From assembly GCA_035578175.1 (NCBI GenBank), contig JAQMRL010000010.1, positions 28,760,284-28,824,283 on the forward strand: a stretch of 64,000 nt of DNA, written 5' to 3'. The notes beneath the pieces were generated by a model. The model worked only from the letters and a program-made list of their open reading frames with translations, ran no database searches and had not been told where the DNA came from. The translations under genes and the position numbers were made by a program. Origin of the DNA: Catonia carolina. Its lineage: Eukaryota; Arthropoda; Insecta; Hemiptera; Achilidae. Within the stretch, counting starts at the first letter, position 1, and every line of letters starts with the position of its first letter. Positions 25,801-40,800 of the stretch are shown in pieces.

Positions 25801-28800
25801 AATTTTTATTTTAAACATTTTTTGTATAACGCTTAGTTTAGCGGTAATTAGCGATTTTCTGTTTTTTTCTCACGAAACCGTGTAAAAAATCGACTTTTTT
25901 TTAGATTTCGGCCTTAGTATGCATTTTACGACAAAAGTGTATATAATTAAATTTACAGGAAATTAAAAGATCTACAACTTTTATTTAGAGCATTTTTCTC
26001 TACAGAGCCTAGTTTAGCGTGAAAGAGTGAATTTCCATATTTTTAAGCCAAACTGAAGTTGATTTTCATTTTGCGTCTTTCACTCATGATTAAAATTAGT
26101 TTATGTTTATTGGTGTTAGTTTTTTAGTTTATTTCTAATGTTTTTTTACTAATGTTAGGTTATATTATTAATTATTTACATCTGCAAGAGAAAGTCGAGT
26201 GAGTGTTTCACACCAGAGTTTTTCTAAAGTAAAAAAATTTTTTATACTGTTCTCCTTTTCTTTTTTTTCAACTTATGAGCACTTCGTGGCAGGGACCGCT
26301 TTATCAGGTAATATCATAAAAGCTTCTGAATTCAAACTTTGTCGAAGGAAGATGCATTCTTCACAATATTTCTAAAAGCTTTTATACCTGATGAAGCGGT
26401 GTGCACCGCGAAAATGCTCTTAAGTTGAAGAAAGAAGAAAAAAAAGATGAATATAAAAAGTTTTTTTAAAACTCATTATTAAAAATTTATAGATCTATTG
26501 GTTAATTGACAATTGTACATAAGATCATATTTTCATTCAATATACAAAACAATACTAATTTTGTATCCATTTTATTATTCAGGTTAGTACAACTAGAGAT
26601 GACAGTGAAGGAGAAGTCAGACGATATTTTGAGCACGCTTTAATATTACGTTCAACTGTTATGAAGTTAAGATATAATACAAATAGCAATAGTGGACTAG
26701 ATTTGATCAGATGTGAATCACTTCAGTCTCTTGATAGTGATACATGTACTAGATTATTAAATAAAAATTATAGGTATGTACTATTCCACATTTTTATATT
26801 TTTAAATAAATTAAGTAAGTTAATCCGACGAGAACGGAGATTTTAACGATCACACAGACTGTTATTTTATTCATAATAAAAACTCTTTTATTTCATTTAG
26901 TTTCATTCCTAAAAATTTAAAAAAATTACCATTTATTTATAAAGCATTTGTTATTAGAACAATGTTTGAACCAAATATTTCCGTTTTCATTTACGACCAA
27001 AATAAAAATTTAAAATTAAGAAAAAATATTTTCTTTTCGTAATATCAATTTACGTACGAAAAAGTGTCACTAAATCACTAAAAAAATACAAAAAGATATG
27101 TTTAGCTACATGCATAAATAAAGCAATTCATTGTAAAAATAACATTTAGATATTCCAAATTGATAGACGCATTCAAAAGATATCTCACTTTTTGTTCAAC
27201 AAAGTAACGTGCTGGATGAAAAAAATGGGGGAAAAATAATGTGGTACCTTTTCAATTTTTATTTATTCCTCTTCTATGAAAGTTTCTACCTCTTTTCCGC
27301 ACGTTTTTTTGTGCATTATCCTTTTCTAAACAGGATAGCGTAAATCAAAATATGTTTTCGTTTATTTTGGCGCTAATTGTAAGGTTTAACGGAGGGATAT
27401 GCGAGACGGGTAGTGTTAACCTTCTTTGTTTGATTTTAGTCATAAAATTTGTCGCCGGCACTTCTAATTTATTGATTTCGATTGTTACATTTAAAGCTAA
27501 TTGATGATGTCATTCCCAAACAAATACCTTTTTTTGTTGAGAAGTTATGGATAAAAACGTTCAAATTTTAGTTCTGACTCTTCAAACAAAATCTCTTTCT
27601 ATCAGTTTTTACAGTTTTTGGATTTTTTACAATTCATTTAATATTCTACATAATATATTTTTTTTCTGTGAAGCAAAATTTGAATTGTAGTTGTACATTT
27701 AAAAAATATGTGTTCTACAGAGGTTTAAAAACAGTGTATTTATATCCGTATGCAGATGCCTTAATTGATGTTTTTAGTTGCGCTAATAGCAGTGACGATT
27801 CCCATAAGATCCACTGTGTCAACTGAATGTGCAAACAACTACGAGGTTTGTTAAAAAAATAACGGGAATTTTTGTTTTTTGAAAAAAATATTTATTTATT
27901 CATCTACATTAATATTGTCGCCTTCAAAGTAGTCCTCTTCGCATGCAATACACTTGTGCCAACGCTTTTTCCAATCCTCGAAACACTTCTGAAACTCGAT
28001 CTTTGTGATAGCTTTTAGCTCTTTCACCGATTCGCTTTTAATATCATCTATGCTTGTAAAACGACGGTCTTTTAATGTTCTCTTTATTTTTGGAAATAGA
28101 AAAAAGTCACATGGAGCCATGTCTGGCAAATATGGAGGCTGGGGCATCGTTACAGTTTTGTTTTTGGCCAAAAATTCACGAACAAGCAATGAAGTGTGAG
28201 CAGGTGCATTATCGTGGTGCAAAAGCCATGAATTGTTTTGCCACAAATCTGGGCGTTTTTTTCGGATTGCTTCACGCAAACGGCGTTGAACTTGTAGGTA
28301 GTACTCCTTATTGATTGTTTGACCTTGTGGCAAGAATTCATGATGCACTATGCCATTAAAATCGAAGAACACAGTGAGCATAACCTTCACATTCGACCGC
28401 ACTTGTCGAACCTTTTTCGGTCTTGGCGATCCAGAATGCCTCCACTGGGACAATTGAGCCTTAGTTTCCACATCGTATCCATAAACCCATGTTTCGTCAC
28501 CTGTTATAACACGTTTGAGTAGATCCGCATCGTTGTCGACTTCATTTAGTGACTCCTGAGCAACTTCCATTCGCCGCTGTTTTTGTTCGAAATTCAACAA
28601 TTTTGGAACAAATTTTGCTGCCACACGTTTCATACCCAAAACATCCGAAAAAATTTCATGGCATGAGCCAATCGATATGCCAACATCATCACTGACTTCT
28701 CTGATTGTGATTCGGCGATTGTTCATAACCATTTCTTTCACTTTTTTCACGTTTTCATCGGTTGTTGATGTGCTTGGACGTCCGGGTCGTTCGTCATCTT

Positions 28801-31800
28801 CAACGTTTTCGCAGCCATCTTGGAAACGCTTATACCACTCGTAAATCCTTGTTTTACTCATAGCAGACTCACCATATGCCTTTTTTAACATTTCACACAC
28901 TTTATTACACTTTATTTCATTTTTCACGCAAAATTTAATACAAATTCTTTGATCCATTTTTTTTAACAAACAAAAATAGCCGTGCTCGAAAAACACGTCT
29001 AACTTTAGCGGCTTCCGCTTAAGAACTAAGCAATGAATATTGTTGAAAATTTTATCGTACGTCAGGGGCATGTGTACCAACATAATAAAAAAAAATTTTT
29101 ACAATTGGACTATCCAAACCCGCGAAATTTAAAAATTCCCGTTACTTTTTGAACACACCTCGTACAATGCTAGTCAATCACATGACCTTTTCTCTCCTAC
29201 TAGCGCTAGTAAAATCAAACATGTTCAAAGTTATTAGTGCGTAAGCTAAACTAGCTGCTAGTTGTTTGTTCCCATGACGCTAGTACTAGCTGCTAGTAAA
29301 GTAGCGTCGTGGGCATAGCCCTTTAGCCACAGAAAATTATGTGATTTCATCAGGGTTTTAAAAATTAGGTTGTTTTGAGCATTTCTAGGTGGATGTCTTT
29401 CAATAATGAAGTGGTTTTTTTTTTATTTGATCACGTCAAATAAAATATATCATTCATCTTTGATTTTAATTGAATGTTTTTTTTTTATTAGTTTATTGGT
29501 AACTATGGCTCCTCTTAGTAAAGAAGTAAGATCTATAACAGGAGATAGTTTACCTCATTTGGGACCTGCTACACCTGAAGTCAATTCAATTTGGTTCAAA
29601 TTATTTCTGTATCATAAGACTGGTAGTGGACCACCAACACTGTTATTTACTAGAGGTATTTTCTTTTTCTAATACATTAATATTAGTTTCATTACTTTTA
29701 ACACTTTGAAGCCTGAGCTATAAGAATATGGTTTGTCATGGTATCCTGGGGGTTTTAGAGTAAACTTCAAAAAATTCTAAAAGATTTAATTTGTATCATA
29801 TCTTAATAATTTTTGCATCAAATTGATTAAAAATCAGAAAGTTTATTACTATTTATTCACGTTGAAATTATTATACTTACTAAATTTATGAGAGTTATCT
29901 AATTAGACACAAAAAAATTATGAAAAAAGATATTGTTACGTGCCACACAGTACCTAGTTTTTGGTTTTACAATCCTAAACTCTACTAAAAAACAGTTTAT
30001 ATAAATTCTACAGAGAGGCAATGAAATAAACTACATATTAAAAATGTTTGAGTACTAAAATTTAAAATATTTTACACATAATTAGCCCTTAGTATGAAAC
30101 ACTCGGTAACACTCTGGTAAGCACAATGCAACATTACAGTCAGGGCAGTACCAGGTTGTTTCTTTCCTTCCAGCCTTTCCAGTTGCAGCTTTGCTATTTT
30201 CAGAGAAAACTTTACAGCAAAACACAGAAAACATAAAAGAAAAAGAAATTATAAATATAACTGTCAAATAACCACACAAACAAAGCGATCTGGAATACAA
30301 AACTGTACAACGGTGATATACACCGAACGATTACCGACAAAATACGAAAGGAAAACAATTATTACAAAGTAGAAATAACTATATTATTACAAATATATGG
30401 AAATAAATATATTATTAAATACAGAATAACTGCAAACCAATATAAATTAACACGAGTCATGTCATAATCATGACATAATCATGGAGTCATGTCTTAATAT
30501 AAATTAATATTAATACAAACAATTAATATAAATAACTAGGAAAAAATTACAACAAAGTACTCAAGTACATCAACAAACACATAACCTCAAACACGGCTCA
30601 ATGTTTTTCTACATAGTTCACAAAATATTCGGTAGATTTCGCTGGAAGCATAGAAAATTAAACTAAATAAAATATAGAATGAATCTGTGCAACCAAAGCC
30701 TGATATAACCTCGTCTCAATCTTACTACAGAATTTAATGTGGCGGCCCGAGGTATACTCGGGCTTCAGACATCCGCGATTTACGCTCACCCCTATACTCA
30801 GGCTTAGGCTTCAAAGTGTTAATAATATTGTATTTTGTATTGCACTTGTATTTTAATACAGGGCGTTGAACCCGTATTATTTTCTACGAGTATTCGTGTA
30901 AAATTTTTTTTGGTAAGAGATAAGAGGTACAACTTAAAAGTTGTTGTGTGTTTTACCTCTCAAAATTTGTTTGGTATAATTCTTAAATTATAAAATATAA
31001 CTTATTTATTGAAATTGTATTTTATCACAGTTCTTTCATTACTAATAATGATTGTAATTAAATAATCATTTATACCAGTGGTTCCCAACCTTTTAGTGCT
31101 CGCGTACCACCTTAGGCTTGTCCAGTGTCTAGGCGAACCACCAGTTATAACTATAAATAAAATAGCTATAACTGTTGGTTTCCTGACAAGAAAAATAAAT
31201 TATATTCAAATTTCACAGTAATGTAAATTTTATGAAGTAATGTTTTTTATTTAAAATATAAAAAATATGCAATAGTTTGTCATACAAAGTAAAGATTATC
31301 TGTAATAATTATGACAATGGCAATGTAATTGCTATGAGAACAACTAAACAAATCGAAGTATATCAATTAATATAAATACAAACAAATAATTGAATATTGA
31401 TGCCACGAAAAGAACCTTAGTGAGAAACCTGCTGCTGTTTATGTTTTAAGATAGTTTCTATGTCAGCTTAAGAGCTTGATTGAAAAAGGCAGGTACTCAT
31501 TCTTTGTAAACATCCAGAAAGAGACGAGATTTTTTTCTTGGAAAGAGTCTTTCATTGTACTGTCACTGGTAAGTTCTATGAAACTTTCTTTAGCTTCCAT
31601 GCTGGATGACAGGCCTTTCCGTGAAAAAGGATTCCTATCCAGTCATCGTTTGTAAAGCGGGTTTCTGGGAAGTAATTTTTAAAACTCATCTTTAGAGTCT
31701 TCAAATGTTCCACAATGTCTAAAATGAGGCATAACTAGGAGTCATGTCATTGTCTGGTAACCATGATATCAGAGTCGTAAAGGAAGAGATGTCCTTTTTT

Positions 31801-34800
31801 CTGTTTGTGTGATGATCAGTTCTAGTTTCCTGCTAAATGAGTAATCTTATCTTTGACTGATGGTTCAGGAGCAGTAATGCCAGTTACAAAAGTAAAATTT
31901 CTCCACAGCGTGGAACAAAAATTGAAATATTAATTTTTTTATTTTTGTATTTTAAAGAAATCTGCATACAACCAGAAATGGTCTCACGTACCACCAGTGG
32001 TACGCCTACCACCAGTTGGGAACCAAAGATTTATACATTTGTGAAAATATTTTATCTCAAAATAGTTAACAACAATTGTAATATAGAAAAGAAAACTTCA
32101 TAGAAAATTTTAAAAGATGTCGTATGTAATTAGGGAAAAGAGAGTAGAATTTGACTGGTTTTTGGTAAAAATAAATCCTGAAAGAGTCTTTTTTCTATTA
32201 TGAATGAAGTGGAGATGTCATTTGTAGAGTTGAAAGTAGATGCTTTTCAGAGGGCCTGGCATGCTGATAAGCATTTTTTTCTACTTAGTGAGGAAAGCAA
32301 AGGTATACCATGTCGCTTCTCGTTTCATTTAGTAAAGCATCAAGAGGTTCAAACCAGGTTCTTTTATTTCTCCTGAGGAAACTAATATGTGATGTTGTTT
32401 TGCCGCATAAATTGATGGAGTTTTACTAGTATAAAACAATTGGAAATAGAATATGTACTGGTTTTTATTTCTCTGTTTATCTTTACAGGTACACGTGTTC
32501 GTAAACTACCGAAAGTGTTACGATCTTGTGATAAAGTACTTGTGACATTATGGGGTCACGACCCCACTGTCATTCCATTGTCTAATTTAATATTTGCATT
32601 GAATGATGCGTTAGTCCATTCTCCAGTATTAGCACAGGTATTTGATAAATTCGGTTTCAATTTATTAAATTTATTCTTCATGTACCATATTTACCGATGT
32701 ATAAGACGCACTTTTTTCCTTCAGTCACTCATCAAAAAAACAGGGTGCGTCTTATACTACGGATGAGAATTTTCTGTAACTGTTTTATGTTTATTATGTA
32801 CCATTACAAAAATCTTGGTTGTGACATAACATACGACCAGGATAAAGATGTCCAGCAAAAAATAACAAAGTTCAGCTCGGTATGTGGGGCAATAAGTAGG
32901 TCCCTGAAGAACAAAGCTAGGAAGGATACGCTAATGAAATTTTATAGAGTTATGGCGATACCTACATTAGCTTATGGAAGTGAAGCATGGGTGCTGTCTA
33001 AGAAACAAGAATCCAAGATTCAAGCAGCAGAGATGAAATTTCTTAGACATATAAAGGGATGCACCAGAGAAGATCGCTTCAGGAACGAAGTAATAAGGGA
33101 GGAATGTGGAACACAACCGCTAGCTGACATAATCAAGCAATACAAAGGAAAATGGTCAGAACATCTTTTCAGAATGCCGCACGACCGCCTTCCTTTGAAC
33201 GCATGGCATCATATACCAAGGGGTAGAAGAGGTATTGGAAGACCGAGGAGGAGATGGACGCCGGAACAGGCTTAGCTCACAGCTAAAATAGCCTAATCCA
33301 TGACGACGACGACAAAAATCAAACTATAGGGTGATTATAAATGAAATAGACAGTTTCGATAGCTTATAGAAAATTTATTTTTGAAAAGTTAAGGTAATTA
33401 CTTACATGATTATATAGAAGAATTCATTAAGTTTTTATTGAAAATATTTACAGTTGTTCAATCTTTGCACCATTTGTAACACGACAGATATCAACACAGT
33501 AGTCGAATTCTTCCTACACACGATTACGCATATGCCGTTCAACTGTGGCAAGAGCATTTGCGATACATTGTTTTAGATCATCGATATCTACAGGGAGCGG
33601 TGGTACAAAAACTTTGTCTTTTGCATAACCCCATAAGAAAAAGTCGCAGGGTGTTAAGTCTGGACTACGAGGTGGCCACGGCATAAACACAGTGTTTTTC
33701 ACACTTACACGGCCTATCCATCGTCTAGGAAGACGTTCATCAAGATAATGTCTGACCTGTAAGTGCCAGTGAGGAGGAGCTCCATCTTGTACAAAAATGA
33801 AGTTATCACTATCTTCCTGGAGTTGAGGCATTAACCATTCGTTTGACATGTACCGGTGAATTACTCCGGTTACTGACACTTCGCAAAGAAGAACGGCGCG
33901 TAAACCTTTTCACGAGATAGTCCGCAAAAGACGTTTACTTTAGGGGAATCGCGTGTATGCTGTAAAGTTATTTTTGGGTTTTTCGTGCCCCCATATTCTA
34001 ATATTATGTCTATTAAATTTTTCACTAATGTGAAAATTACACTCCACTGAAAATTAGGCGATTAAAGAATGTGTCGTCATTTTCAACACAATGTTGCATC
34101 TCTAGACAAAAATTTTTATGTACGACTTTATCACTGGTATTTAAACTTTGTACTAACTGCAATTTATAAGGTGTCATTTTCAAACGTTTCCGCAGAATTT
34201 TCCACACAATCGGTTGAGGAATTTGCAATTCTAAACTTGCTGATCTAGTTGATTTTCCTGGACTTTGTACATAAACATCATGAACACGATCAATTTGTTC
34301 TTCTGAAACAGAAGGTCTTCCAGTACTCTTCCTTTCATACAGACATCCACGGTTTTCAAAATGTTTATACCAGTCATAGATTGATTGCCTTGTTGGTGGT
34401 GGTTTACCGATATTGTTCTGAAATGACGTTGCACAACCGTAACCGAGTTTGTTTTGGCTAACTCAAGAACACAATAAGCTTTCTCCACTTGAATTGCGGC
34501 CATTTTGCTAGACTGGTTGTTGTAACAGCAGCTAACGATAAAATGCTAGCAACAGTTGTACCAACTTAAACTTTAAAAAATTCCCTACAAACCTATATCA
34601 TTTACTATATTCAAATACACCAGTTTGATGTTTAAGAAGGTGTCAAAAGTATCTATTTCATTTATAATCACCCTGTACTTTACTGTACATTGTTACCATC
34701 ATAACGCTATTCAACTGTTAAATAACCTTATTTGTAAAAAGTATGTCCGTTGTAAAAATTCCTAGAATATCATAATCCAGTATCAGGGGACATTGATTTA

Positions 34801-37800
34801 TCTGTTGGCAATGATTCAACAATCAAGTATGGTGTACAAAATTACTGATTTTTGTTGCAAAAAAATTACAATTACTAATAAGCCTAAGAGTATTATAGAT
34901 ACTGAAGTCACGAGATTGCCTTTTGCGTATGGATCGGTTGTGAGGAAGGAAAGTGTAAATATGACAGTGCTGCCAACCTCAACGGTGAGGCACTACTTGT
35001 ACATTTCACTACCGTGCAGTTTCTACGTACATTTTGTAAGCTGTGGTTTAATCCGAGAAAATTATCTTCATAAACCTTATACGAAATAAATCTGACCTGT
35101 AATACTGCCTATAGCTTAATAACATGACTAGAAATGATTAATTTACTGTAATTACCAGCTCTACCTTTTTCCATTGGAACAAATTTTCTACGAATGAATT
35201 ACCTTGTTTACTATCGCTGTCACCGGCATCTTCATTATCAGTCTCACTAGTATCTACCCAACCGTTTCCTTTTTTTACCAGGTGTCAACAAAACTGTTGA
35301 AGAATAGCTTCTTCATGTCTTTAATTTCCTTCTTTATTTTTCAAATTGTGGGAAGAGAAACATCACAGTAGTTAGCCACTTGCTCATGGCTTTTGTTAAG
35401 AGCAGTGAAAGGTATTTTTGTTTAGTTTCAACTTCACAGCATTTTATTACACTGCGTATTAGACTTCGTTCAGCACTGTGAAGTCTGCCCACATTTTCAA
35501 GAAACTAACATTTCTGTTTACGGTAATAAACAGTTATATTCGTACCGTTAACCTACAAAAGTTTCCGCGATATACTATATAGGCTATGCTCTGGGTATAG
35601 TATAAGTTGTTACGTTTGTCGTACTGAAATTAAAGCAGTCGCGCATGCGCACTGATGCTTTTCCCCCTTTACCCCTCATTGCAAACACGGGCAAAATCAT
35701 GACTCAAATGACTATATTGGTATAGCTTAACCGACAAATAAGGGGAACCACACTGATGCGTCGAGCACAGAGTGAATGCTCATAAGTCTTCGTCAGTAAT
35801 TTGTAATTATATCAGAGCTGTAATTATATCAGAACAAAACGAAAGTGTTGTGCAGCAGCAAGAGTGGTTTAGAAGAGATGGGAAATTTAAAAGTAGGCAA
35901 CGAAAACATACTGGAAGTTGGGGAATTCTGCTATCTAGGGAGTAAAATAACAAAGGATGGTAGAAGCACGAGTGATATCAAGAGTAGAATTGCTCAAGCT
36001 AGAAAAGCCTTTGAAATGAAAAACAGCTTACTGACTACAAACATTGATTTACAGATTAGGAAAAATTTCTTAAAACATTATGTTTGGAGTGTAGCATTAT
36101 ACGGAAGTGAAACGTGGGTGATAGGGGCTGTAGAGCGGAAGAGGATAGAAGCTTTTGAAATGTGGTGTTATAGGAAAATGTTAAAGATTAGGTGGGTGGA
36201 CAAAATAAGTAATTTAGAGATTCTTAGGCGAGTGGATGAAAAAAGAAGTATATGGAAGCATCTTACCAAAAGAAGGGATAGGCTAGTGGGGCATATCCTA
36301 AGACATCCAGGTATTGGGCTATCAATAATGGAGGGTAACATTGAGGGAGTAAATTGTAGAGGGAGGCAAAGATTAGAATATATAAAGCAAATTACAAAAG
36401 ATGTAGGGTGTTACAGGTATGTAGATATGAAACGACTTGCGCAAGATAGAACAGGTTGGAGAACTGCATCAAACCAGTCGAGAGACTGATGACAAAAAAA
36501 AAATCAGAGCTCTCCCTTCCACTATAAGTATCCAGGACTAGTGACTTTCCCTTCCAGTGCCAAATATACCGTAGTTTGTAATAATATGGTTTATTTTGGT
36601 CATCAGTCTCTCGACTGGTTTGATGCAGTTCTCCAAGCTGTTCTATCTTGCGCAAGTCGTTTCATATTTACATACCTGTAACACCTTACATCTTTTGTAA
36701 TTTGCTTTACATATTCTAATCTTTGCTTCCCCCTACCATTTACTACCTCAATATTACCCTCCATTATTGATAGCCCAATACCTGGATGTCTTAAGATATG
36801 CCCCACTTGCCTATCCCTTCTTCTGGTAAGATGCTTCCATATACTTCTTTTTTTATCCACTCGCCTAAGAACCTCTAAATTACTTATTTTGTCCACCCAT
36901 CTAAACTTTAACATTTTCCTATAACACCAAAAGATTCTATCCTCTTCTTTTTTACACCCTGTCACTCACTTTCACTCCTGTATAATGCTACACTTCAAAC
37001 ATAATGTTTTGAGAAACTTTTCCTAATCTGTCTGTATAATAATATGGTAGGCATGTGTATATGCCTACCATACGCACACACTTTTAAGATTCAGGGTGGT
37101 TTTAAAATACAATGAAGAAAGAGTAAACTCAATGAAAGTGTTATGTGGACTCTTCTGTAGGGGTTACCGTACCTTAGCTGAGAGATTCTGGTTATAGCGC
37201 CAGAAACTCGCTTTTGAAATTACTGTCATTAAGAAAAATAAATTGGCATTTCTCAAGATTTACGGCAAGTGTACACTAGAAGTTGGAGGGGCGGTGGCCT
37301 TGGTAATAGTTGTAGTAGTGTTGGGGGCTTATTTTACTAACCATAGCAGTAGTAGTTGGCAAAGAAGGGCTTTCCCCTTTCATTTATGATGATGTGAGAG
37401 ATTAACCCAAATCCTCTGTGAGAGAAGTTATGGTAAATGGATTTTAGACTCATTTTTATTCCGTTTCTAAACAATTGGAGTAATAAAAGTAAGATTACAC
37501 CCTTTAAATAAGATAATGTTGACAGTACATTGTCCAATATTAATTTCCCTATTGATCAAATTTTCTGGGAAGCGCATTTTATAATTAAAATTGTACAGTT
37601 TTTATAAGTATGTAATTTAAAGTTAAATACAGGTATATTGTTTTCTAGAAATTTACTTTGTTGTAGCAACATGTTTATTTTATGTTATTTTTAGGCGTAT
37701 GGTGTTAATAAAGGAGCTGATAGTAAACTTATTACATTTCCTTTTAGCATTCCAGATGAGAGTAGTACATGTAATAGCATTAGTGATAGTAGGAAATCTA

Positions 37801-40800
37801 ATCGCACATTACAATTAAAAGGTATGTAAGTTACTTTTTTTCATAATTTTGTGTCATTAGATATTATCTTCTCTGTTATGAAATGTATGGTGTATATTTT
37901 TAATCGCCTCATTTACTAAATTTTTTATGCTCTACAAGATAGGGTAGGCGCCATGTTTGCTGAAATTCCTGGTAGGGCTGTTTTCACGTAAAAAATTTGT
38001 TTTTTTAAGATTGTGGCTTTATTATGCATTTTACCGCAAAAATGTATATAATTAAAGTTGTAGAGAATTTAAAATTTTACAACCCTTTTCTCAAGCATTT
38101 GTTTGTATAACGCTTAGTTTAGCGGTAATCAGCAATTATCTGTTTTTTTCTCACGAAAACGTGTGAAAAATCGATTTTTTAAAGATTTTGGCCTTAGTAT
38201 GCATTTTACGACAGAAGTGTATATAATAAAATTTATAGAAAATTAAAACATCTACAACTTTTATAAAAGCATTTTTTTGTACAGTGCTTAGTTTAGCGTG
38301 AAAGAGCAATTTTCCGTATTTTAAGCCAAACTGAGGTTGATTTTCATTTTGTGTCTTTCACTCATGATTAAAATAAGGTTATGTGTTTTGAGGTTAGTTT
38401 TTTGTTTATTTCTAATGTTTAATTACTAATGTTAGGTTTAATTGTTAATTATTTGCATTGGCAAGAGAAAGTTATATGAGTGTTTCATACCAGATTTTTT
38501 TTTTTAAGTTAGTGTCTACATTAAAATGTGAAATTATCTGTTCCTAAAATTAAACGCTTGCATTAATGATAATATAGTTACTGGATGTTTATTAATTGAT
38601 AAAATTTATCATTTTTATATTTCAACAGAACAACTCGCTTGGAATTCGCACCCAGCAATTGAAAAATTAAATAGCGTCGTAGATTTAAAAAATAGTTGTG
38701 GTTATGTTACCATGGTCAGGTTAAAAAGAACATGCACTGTCGGTATAATCGAACCTTTATGGCCTGCTGGGCAGTGTCCACCTGTTACAACAAGTATCGA
38801 CAAAGTAAAAGAATTTCTCGATAGTTCAACGTGTTCCAATTCTGTCATTAATGCTGATAATACCGACAATACTTCTTCATCTTGGACTCATGGCAGTAGT
38901 AGTACAAATATTGGTATGTATTAATTAATTAATCTGTTACAGTATAAATGAAATTTATTACCTTACCTTTGGTTGCTTATTTAAGTTCAAAAAACTTACG
39001 CGCGTTTCGGTGGTACCACCTTCTTCAGAGCATATTTTTTAAAAATTATTCTATAAATAAATTTTAATAAATAATATAATAATAATAAACCTAGCGGCAG
39101 ACATAAGGAAAAGAAGGCTGCAATTCTATGGACACATCAGTAGACTCCCCCAACACGACTCACTAACAAGATTCTTACTTACATGCAAAAAGTTAAATCA
39201 ACAACACCATGGATTACACAAGTGAAAATAGACTTACATAAGGCACAAATAGACCCAACAGGTATATAATAAAATTTATAGAAAATTAAAAGATCTACAA
39301 CTTTTATTTAGAGCATTTTTCTCTACAGAGAGTAATTTAGTGTGAAAGAGTGATTTTCCGTATTTTTGAGCCGAACTGAGGTTGATTTTCATTTTGCGTC
39401 GTTCATATAATGATTAAAATTAGGTTTGTTTATTGAGGTTAGTTTTTTGTTTATTTTTAATATTTTATTACTAATGTTAGGTTATATTCCAATCAGCCAA
39501 TTAAATGACTGAATCATTTAAGAACAGAAGAGGTAGAGGTGTAAAAGACACTAATCAGAGTTATCTTATCTGAAAGTAATGAATTTCATTATACAGCCAG
39601 ACCCTGTGGTGAATGAAGTGAAGGTGTCATTTGCAGAGTGGAAAATATGTGCTTTTCAGAGGGCTCGGCATGCTGATAAGCGTACTTTTCCACTCAGTGA
39701 GGAAGGCAATGGTAAATCACCTCACTCCTCGTTTTACTTAGTAAAACCTCTACAGGTTCAAACCAGCCTTTTGGCTGATGACCTAAACAACAACAGGTTA
39801 TATTGTTAATTATTTGCATTGGCAAGAGAAAGTTGTGTGAGTGTTTCACACCAGATTTTTTTTTATTTGTAAATATTTTTTGTAGGTATTGAAAGCCCTG
39901 TAAATGGCATTACAAATCCAGAAAGTGCTGAAATATTGGAACAGGAGTTGGATGGTTTAACAGAAGCGTTACCACAAAATACTGATAATGTCAATTCAAC
40001 AAATGGGTAAGTCTATTTCATAAATAAATAAATAAGATTTAAGATGATTTAGTAAAGGTACAAGATAGAACTACTTGGAGATCTGTATCAAACCAGTCGA
40101 GATACTGGTGACAAAAAAAGGTTAAATGGTCCTTTAAGGGGGGGGTAGTCAACCCAGAAAATTAAAATGAAAACTACAGGTTATAATGTATCATTATATG
40201 TTTTAAATGAAAGAGTAATTTACTAGTAATAATCTACCGCTTAAACCAGGCCAAAAAAATAATTACAGCCCCTAATATAAGGGTGGGGGTGGAAAAGCGG
40301 GCTTTTACAGGGAATCAAATATCTTAGGAACCAAGAAAGATATCAATATGATTCTTGTGTAAAAAAATGCAGAAAATTACCGTCTATTATCTGTTGTATG
40401 TATTTTTTCTTACAAGAAATTAATTGAAGAAAAACTATATTTTCAAAAACATTTATTTTGTGTATTCACAAATTAATTTTTAACTAAATCCCTACTAAGT
40501 TTTTTGTAATAATCATTCGACAGATAATAGAGCAAGAAATTATGAACATTTGAAGAAAAAATCATCCAAATACCTCCAATACAAACCAGAATATTTAATT
40601 CCCAAGAATGTACAATCATGAAAAAACACATTTCCGGAAAATTAATTTAAAGTTTAAGGAATAATTTTACTCGCCTTGCTAGTGAGCTTTATTTTAAACA
40701 AATATTTTTGTAACTTTTTGTCAACGTACAAACAAAGTAAACACATGCTGTGATTTAAAAAATTTTAAACTTCAAATAAATGCAAAAAACAATTAAAATT

